Source: CAZQVA01 sp964596685
GTDB taxonomy: Bacteria; Chlamydiota; Chlamydiia; Chlamydiales; VFKH01
Reading direction: 5' to 3'
Length of the DNA stretch: 64,000 nt
Assembly (NCBI GenBank): GCA_964596685.1
Contig: CAZQVA010000005.1
Coordinates: 1 to 64,000 of the forward strand
The translations under genes were made by a program, and so were the position numbers. A model generated the notes under the pieces. The model did no database searches and was not told where the DNA came from. It worked only from the letters and a program-made list of their open reading frames with translations. Shown here in pieces: positions 60,117 to 64,000 of the stretch; positions within the stretch are counted from its first letter, which is position 1; every line of letters starts with the position of its first letter.

Positions 60117-60323
60117 ATGGCTAAAGATAGCAATGGTAACGAGCTGAAGGAGGGCGATTCAGTTCAGGTGATTAAAGATCTCAAAGTTAAAGGATCGTCG
60201 ATAACGCTCAAGCGTGGTAAAACATTTAAAAACATTCGCTTAACTGATGATGATGAAGAGGTAGATTGTAGAGAGGGTAAAACGACGATTGTCCTAAAAA
60301 CTTGTTTTTTGAAAAAAGTCTAG
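60117..60323 (+). CDS. PhnA-like (YjdM C-terminal) protein
   Basis: 68 residues matching only the C-terminal domain of PhnA/YjdM: DSNGNELKEGDSVQVIKDLK, VKGSSITLKRGKTFKNIRL and the end VLKTCFLKKV. The N-terminal zinc ribbon of full-length PhnA is missing. GTGAGGCAGAA lies before the ATG. The function is not known; the old phosphonate link of the name does not hold. Confidence 0.88.
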   Translation: MAKDSNGNELKEGDSVQVIKDLKVKGSSITLKRGKTFKNIRLTDDDEEVDCREGKTTIVLKTCFLKKV

Positions 60324-60431
60324 TTCACGAAATCCATCAAGGTGTGCGATTATCTTTACAAAACTCTAGACTGCTTGCAAATTTTTCCATTGAAAGAAGC
60401 GTTATTGCTGGCAGTCTACTAATTAAGTGGT

Positions 60432-62261
60432 ATGCTCATGCAACGAATTTTGGCTGAAACTCTGCCTCAGCACCTCAATCAAGAAGTCCGTGTGCGCGGT
60501 TGGTTAAATAACATCCGTCCATTTGGAAAAGTAAACTTTTTAATCCTACGAGATCGCACAGGGCTTATTCAGGTGGTGATTGAGGATAAGGCGGAGTTTG
60601 GAAAAGTACAAAAATTGCAGCCGGGTAGCATTGTACAGATCCACGCGCAAGTAGTGACATCGCAATGTGAGATGGGCGTTGAGTTGTGCAACCCAAAGAT
60701 CATTGTGGAAGTGCCTATCCAGGCAGTACCCCCTCTTGAATATTATAAGCCTCAAATCCCATGTGATTTAGAGACCATTTTGGATCATCGCCCCGTCGCT
60801 TTAAGAAATCGTCAATTACAGGCGGTATTCCGCATCCAGGCTGAGATTGCCCATGCATTTCGCTTGTACATGCACGATAAAGTTGGAGGCGTAGAATATT
60901 TTGCTCCTAATATTATTGGGACCTCATCAGAGGGTGGCGCTGAATTTTTTAACGTCGATTATTTTGGGCATACGGCAACTTTGGCGCAGAGTAGTCAGCT
61001 TTATAAGCAAATTATGGTCGGTGTCAATGAGCGCGTGTTTGCTCTCATGCCTTTTTTCCGTGCTGAACCCTCACATACGCCGCGCCATCTCTCTGAGGGA
61101 AAACAATTTGAATTTGAGATGGGTTTTTTTGAACACTGGCATGAAGTGCTCGATGTGCAAGAGGGCTGTATTAAATTCATTATTGAATACTTAAAGCAGT
61201 ACTGTGCAACTGATATCGACACTCTTGGTGGGACACTCATCGAGGCACCTACTGAGGTGGCTATCCCGCGTTTTACCTTTGCAGAGGCACAGCAGCTATA
61301 TTATGAGATTTCTGGTGTTGATGAAAGACAGGAGCCGGATTTGAGTCCCGCAGCAGAGCGAGCCCTTTGTCAATATGCTTTAGAAAAATATAAGACGCAG
61401 CTAGTTTTTGTTACAGACTGGAAGTTGGAAAAACGCCCCTTTTATTCGTATCCCCACCCCCAAGAACCAGAGTTGACTCATACCTTTGACTTGCTGTGCG
61501 CAGGAACTGAGATTACTTCAGGTGGACAGCGCCGCCACACCTATGATTCGATGGTCGAGGGAATTCGCCTAAAAGGCATGAATCCTGAGAATTTTGAAGA
61601 TTATTTGACGATTTTTAAGTATGGCATGCCCGTGCATGGCGGCTTTGGAATGGGTTTAGAGCGTTTAACGATGACTTTGTTACAACTGAAAAACATTCGT
61701 GAAGCTAGCTTGTTTCCTTCTGATCCGCGCCGTATCGCCTCTGTGCGTTTGAAGGCAAAGATTTTCTTTGGAGCAGAGAATATTCGCAATGAGATCGTGC
61801 GCCTATTGCGTGCGCATTCTGTTGAATTTGAACACTCGGTGCATGAAGAAACACCGCGTTCTGAGGACTCAGCACGCGTACGCGGTACACCCTTAGATGA
61901 GGGTGTTAAAGCGCTTATTTTGAAGGGAAAGCAAAGTAAGAAAAATTATATGTTTGTGCTTCTTGGAGATCAAAAACTCGATATGAAGGCTGTAGCTGCT
62001 CTAACAAATGAGAAGTGTGAATTTGAATCTCCTGAAGTTATTGCTGAGCGTTTTGGTTTACAGATTGGTGGCGTGCCTCCTTGGGGTCAACTCCTTAATT
62101 TAGAGACATTTTTTGATCACACAATAGAAAAGAAGAAGACCATCCATTTCAATTGCGGATTGCGCACAGAATCGATGACGATGCAAGCGAAAGATCTTAT
62201 TGGGCAGGTGCAGCCGATTTTAGTAGACATTCGAGCAGAAGTTACTCTTCCGAATTCCTAA
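60432..62261 (+). CDS. Archaeal-type aspartyl-tRNA synthetase fused to a YbaK deacylase domain
   Basis: 609 residues. An N-terminal OB fold (VRVRGWLNNIRPFGKVNFLI) and a class II core with motif 2 (FFRAEPSHTPRHLSEGKQFE) and motif 3 (GFGMGLERLTM). EITSGGQRRHTYDSMVE and FKYGMPVHGGFGMGLERL are closest to archaeal/eukaryal AspRS (AspS2), often non-discriminating for tRNA-Asn. Residues about 447-605 are a YbaK/ProX-like aminoacyl-tRNA deacylase (GVKALILKGK, GGVPPWG). A bacterial-type AspRS is expected elsewhere. The fusion is unusual. Confidence 0.88.
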   Translation: MLMQRILAETLPQHLNQEVRVRGWLNNIRPFGKVNFLILRDRTGLIQVVIEDKAEFGKVQKLQPGSIVQIHAQVVTSQCEMGVELCNPKIIVEVPIQAVPPLEYYKPQIPCDLETILDHRPVALRNRQLQAVFRIQAEIAHAFRLYMHDKVGGVEYFAPNIIGTSSEGGAEFFNVDYFGHTATLAQSSQLYKQIMVGVNERVFALMPFFRAEPSHTPRHLSEGKQFEFEMGFFEHWHEVLDVQEGCIKFIIEYLKQYCATDIDTLGGTLIEAPTEVAIPRFTFAEAQQLYYEISGVDERQEPDLSPAAERALCQYALEKYKTQLVFVTDWKLEKRPFYSYPHPQEPELTHTFDLLCAGTEITSGGQRRHTYDSMVEGIRLKGMNPENFEDYLTIFKYGMPVHGGFGMGLERLTMTLLQLKNIREASLFPSDPRRIASVRLKAKIFFGAENIRNEIVRLLRAHSVEFEHSVHEETPRSEDSARVRGTPLDEGVKALILKGKQSKKNYMFVLLGDQKLDMKAVAALTNEKCEFESPEVIAERFGLQIGGVPPWGQLLNLETFFDHTIEKKKTIHFNCGLRTESMTMQAKDLIGQVQPILVDIRAEVTLPNS

Positions 62262-62282
62262 AGCGCATTTATTATTGAAGGT

Positions 62283-62322
62283 AGACTGGGAGGGGATATT
62301 CCTCCCCCAGTCTGTTTTTTTT
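62283..62322 (+). terminator. Rho-independent terminator after the AspRS-YbaK gene
   Basis: AGACTGGGAGGGGA pairs with TCCTCCCCCAGTCT around a four-base loop and ends in T8. Confidence 0.88.
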
Positions 62323-62551
62323 ATGGAGTCGGCGCAACAGCCACTGCAGCACCAACAGCCGGAGCTGCAATAATTAGAGCTGCTCCTACCCCTTGTCCGC
62401 CTGGAATAAATAACAATCCAACACCAACTCCTTTTGTTAAGAGCATCGCTGCAAGTCCCAAAAATGGTCCACCACCATTTATGCGTGGTTTAAAGCTCAG
62501 AGTATAATCTTCTCCAGCTCGATTTACAGCTAAGTAGCCTTGATCTAGCAT
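62321..62551 (-). CDS. Gly/Ala-rich hydrophobic peptide, possibly frameshifted start
   Basis: 76 residues from ATG 62551. The first ~25 residues are hydrophilic (MLDQGYLAVNRAGEDYTLSF), then KPRINGGG, then a hydrophobic Gly/Ala-rich tail ending AAVAVAPTP. The layout recalls a pore-forming bacteriocin precursor. No Shine-Dalgarno precedes 62551. Protein-like sequence (LLKSISRAVPEKTLAA) continues upstream without a start codon, and ATG 62615 would reach it with a one-base change in an A run. The true N-terminus is probably further upstream. Divergent from the 62.7-kb peptide. Confidence 0.5.
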   Translation of the reverse strand: MLDQGYLAVNRAGEDYTLSFKPRINGGGPFLGLAAMLLTKGVGVGLLFIPGGQGVGAALIIAAPAVGAAVAVAPTP

Positions 62552-62695
62552 AGCTGCCAGTGTTTTCTCAGGGACAGCTCTAGAAATACTTTTAAGAGCT
62601 ATTTGAAAATATCATTTACACTTTCTAGATCAAAAGACTATATAAGAAAGGAACAGCGCTGATGCTGCGACAAACAAAAGGTTCTGGAGGTAGTT

Positions 62696-62926
62696 ATGGC
62701 GAAAGCAAAAGCACCTATACAAAAAAAAGTTGATGCCACTAAGGGTAAGACACTTGTAAAGCTCAATGCAAAAGACCAAAAAAATGTTCGAGGGGGAACG
62801 AATATATCCTTGCCGGGTATTATGAATGTAAATATACCGACCTTGAATCAATCGATTATAAATAGGATAGAGGCACCTACTAGCGTGACTGGAATAGGTG
62901 GTTCGGTTGATCAGCAGGGTTACTGA
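62696..62926 (+). CDS. Small peptide with double-glycine leader-like motif
   Basis: 76 residues, GGAGG five bases before the ATG. Lys-rich leader (MAKAKAPIQKKVDATKGKTL), then LNAKDQKNVRGG at 23-34, then an Asn/Ile/Gly-rich tail (TNISLPGIMNVNIPTLNQS and on) without cysteines. The motif AKDxKxxxGG matches the peptide at 26.4 kb. NVxGG endings are typical of precursors cut by C39 peptidases. No peptidase or exporter is nearby. Could also be a small secreted protein. Confidence 0.65.
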   Translation: MAKAKAPIQKKVDATKGKTLVKLNAKDQKNVRGGTNISLPGIMNVNIPTLNQSIINRIEAPTSVTGIGGSVDQQGY

Positions 62927-62946
62927 GAATAACTCATGAATGGGGC

Positions 62947-63738
62947 TTATCTAGTCTCTATGCTGAGGACAGTGTAGGCTGGATAGGCGAAGTGGCGGTT
63001 GAAGCGCTCGACGGCGGTGATAGTGACTTCTTTACCTACCCAATCGCGGAGATTGATGGTGGGGCTATTTAAGAAGGCAACGGGAATGTTGTTGCAGGTC
63101 AAGGTGAAGTGGCCTGGTGGATTAGTCACCGCAGAGACATAAGGGGAAATAATGCCGCTTAGTTGTATAGTGGGCTGGGTGGTTGTCGATGGGCTTACAA
63201 TGGGTGTCGGAAGTAAAATAGCTTCCTCCATTGCTGGCTCAGCAACAATTAATCTCTCCTCGACCATAGTAAAGGTGGGAAGCGTCACGTTAGTGACGGG
63301 GGCTTCTGTCTTTTCCACATATTGCTTAGAAATAAACATCGCGCAATAGTGACACGCATCGATCTCAAGCCATTTCGTGTTATTGGTTAGAACTTTCCCC
63401 TCGATTTGTTGCCCCTTTTGTAGCTGACCGATAATGGGAGCCTCTGTCGAGGGGGCGAGACGGACATTTAGGGCCGTGGCATCAACTTTTCCATCAAGTA
63501 TATAATTGCGCCAAATATAACCTTTTAGTTCCTCTGGGGGAACTACGGCATAAAAATCGCCCTTTTCTCCTACAACATATAAAATTTGCCCCTTAGGCAA
63601 TTCTTTGAAAATGGCTGCATCATAATTTGCATCCAGTCTTAAGCGCACCTGACTGCCAGTTACCTGGGCCACATAAGGGGTAAAACTACATGTGATAACT
63701 GTTAGAAGACAAAGTATAAGAGGGCACAGTATTTTCAT
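62947..63738 (-). CDS. Secreted SH3b-domain protein
   Basis: 263 residues. Signal peptide MKILCPLILCLLTVITCSFT, perhaps with a lipobox-like Cys. Two bacterial SH3-like domains follow: about 22-80 (QVRLRLDANYDAAIFKELPK, GYIWRNYIL) and 83-140 (ALNVRLAPSTEAPIIGQLQK, FISKQYVE). A Pro/Thr-rich linker and a C-terminal beta domain (VGKEVTITAVERFNRHFAYP) end it. Probably periplasmic and envelope-binding. The next gene upstream on the same strand ends one base before its ATG. Confidence 0.82.
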   Translation of the reverse strand: MKILCPLILCLLTVITCSFTPYVAQVTGSQVRLRLDANYDAAIFKELPKGQILYVVGEKGDFYAVVPPEELKGYIWRNYILDGKVDATALNVRLAPSTEAPIIGQLQKGQQIEGKVLTNNTKWLEIDACHYCAMFISKQYVEKTEAPVTNVTLPTFTMVEERLIVAEPAMEEAILLPTPIVSPSTTTQPTIQLSGIISPYVSAVTNPPGHFTLTCNNIPVAFLNSPTINLRDWVGKEVTITAVERFNRHFAYPAYTVLSIETR

Positions 63739-64000
63739 TTAGGTATTAAGTACCGCTTTAATATGTTCGCAATGCTTGCTACCGCAACTGCAACCAATGG
63801 GGGATCCTAAGAAAACATCATAACACTCTTTTACATCGAGTGGGTTAGATACAGAATAAAAGTGCTCGCTCTTTTGCTCAACATCCCAAGTGCGGAATTG
63901 CAGGTCAGTAGCATGGACCTCTTCATCTAGATAGACATGTTTGGATGCATGCTCGTGGCGAATTGTGCGCAAAATTTGACAGTGCAGGCAATTGCAGTGC
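63739..64000 (-). CDS. Zinc-finger protein, 5' end cut by the window
   Basis: The reading frame stays open to the window end, so the start is outside. Visible: CNCLHCQILRTIRHEHASKH, a beta-rich middle (VYLDEEVHATDLQFRTWDV), and CSCGSKHCEHIKAVLNT at the C-terminus, which fits a SWIM-type CxCxnCxH zinc site. A TTG at 63972 would truncate the first zinc ribbon, so I do not use it. Stop lies one base before the SH3b gene; probably one operon. Confidence 0.65.
   Translation of the reverse strand, partial: HCNCLHCQILRTIRHEHASKHVYLDEEVHATDLQFRTWDVEQKSEHFYSVSNPLDVKECYDVFLGSPIGCSCGSKHCEHIKAVLNT

Noticed and set aside
60372..60420. Inverted repeat TAGACTGC / GCAGTCTA before the AspRS-YbaK gene
   Set aside because: An 8-bp stem with a loop of over 30 bases is weak; no riboswitch or T-box feature could be matched.

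Overview
The window comes from the chromosome of a chlamydia, most probably an amoeba-associated (Parachlamydiales-type) relative and not the genus Chlamydia itself. Three things point there. The ribosomal cluster rplC-D-W-B-rpsS-rplV-rpsC-rplP-rpmC-rpsQ-rplN-X-E-rpsH-rplF-R-rpsE-rplO-secY-rpsM-K-rpoA-rplQ is followed directly by gap, and rpsN lies elsewhere beside rpmJ; I recall this layout from Chlamydia trachomatis. An aroA-aroK-aroC cluster and a gcvH next to a CT283-like gene also fit. Two Inc-like genes with paired C-terminal hydrophobic segments lie just upstream of rplC, where C. trachomatis carries the inclusion membrane protein Cap1 (CT529). Eukaryote-like and very large effector-like proteins, dispersed repeats, a SulP/carbonic anhydrase cassette and a DabA protein argue against the reduced genus Chlamydia.

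Layout. 0-2.2 kb: a winged-helix regulator divergent from a compact DabA-type inorganic-carbon protein. 2.2-4.6 kb: a promoter, a probably frameshifted small gene and two paralogous Inc-like genes, closed by a terminator. 5.0-18.95 kb: the S10-spc-alpha ribosomal superoperon with secY, rpoA and gap, then a Lys/Glu-rich protein, tRNA-Leu(UAA) and a terminator. 19.2-27.6 kb: a DUF456 membrane protein, an orphan gene, uvrC, a 1343-residue orphan protein, a small peptide gene, an Asp23 protein, rpsN and rpmJ. 27.6-37.7 kb: sugar transferase, galE, aroA-aroK-aroC, adk, nucleoside hydrolase, FAD monooxygenase, lpxI, trxA and a CysJ-like reductase. 37.7-41.3 kb: a repeat remnant, a coiled-coil protein, an F-box/LRR-like protein and a ComF-like protein. 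41.3-48.3 kb: an AsmA/YhdP-like giant, gcvH and a PpiD-like membrane protein. 48.3-49.4 kb: repeats, including a hairpin element, a tandem 302-bp unit and a 100-N assembly gap. 49.4-53.5 kb: DUF378, beta-carbonic anhydrase and two SulP transporters. 53.6-64 kb: an SDR-PilZ fusion, a 1506-residue protein with a nucleotidyltransferase-like N-terminus, a PhnA-like protein, an archaeal-type AspRS fused to a YbaK domain, two small peptide genes, an SH3b lipoprotein-like protein and a zinc-finger gene cut by the window end.

How the genes work together. The first third is translation and secretion housekeeping. The middle supplies aromatic precursors (shikimate to chorismate), lipid A synthesis (LpxI), sugar-nucleotide chemistry and redox. 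The accessory parts suggest two themes. One is inorganic carbon handling: DabA at the left end, and carbonic anhydrase with two SulP permeases at 49-53 kb. The other is host interaction: Inc-like proteins, an F-box/LRR protein, and several orphan proteins with Ser/Thr/Pro-rich N-termini. Two peptides at 26.4 and 62.7 kb share a leader-like AKDxKxxxGG motif and are the best candidates for something undescribed. Function calls come from reading motifs by eye; no database search was run.
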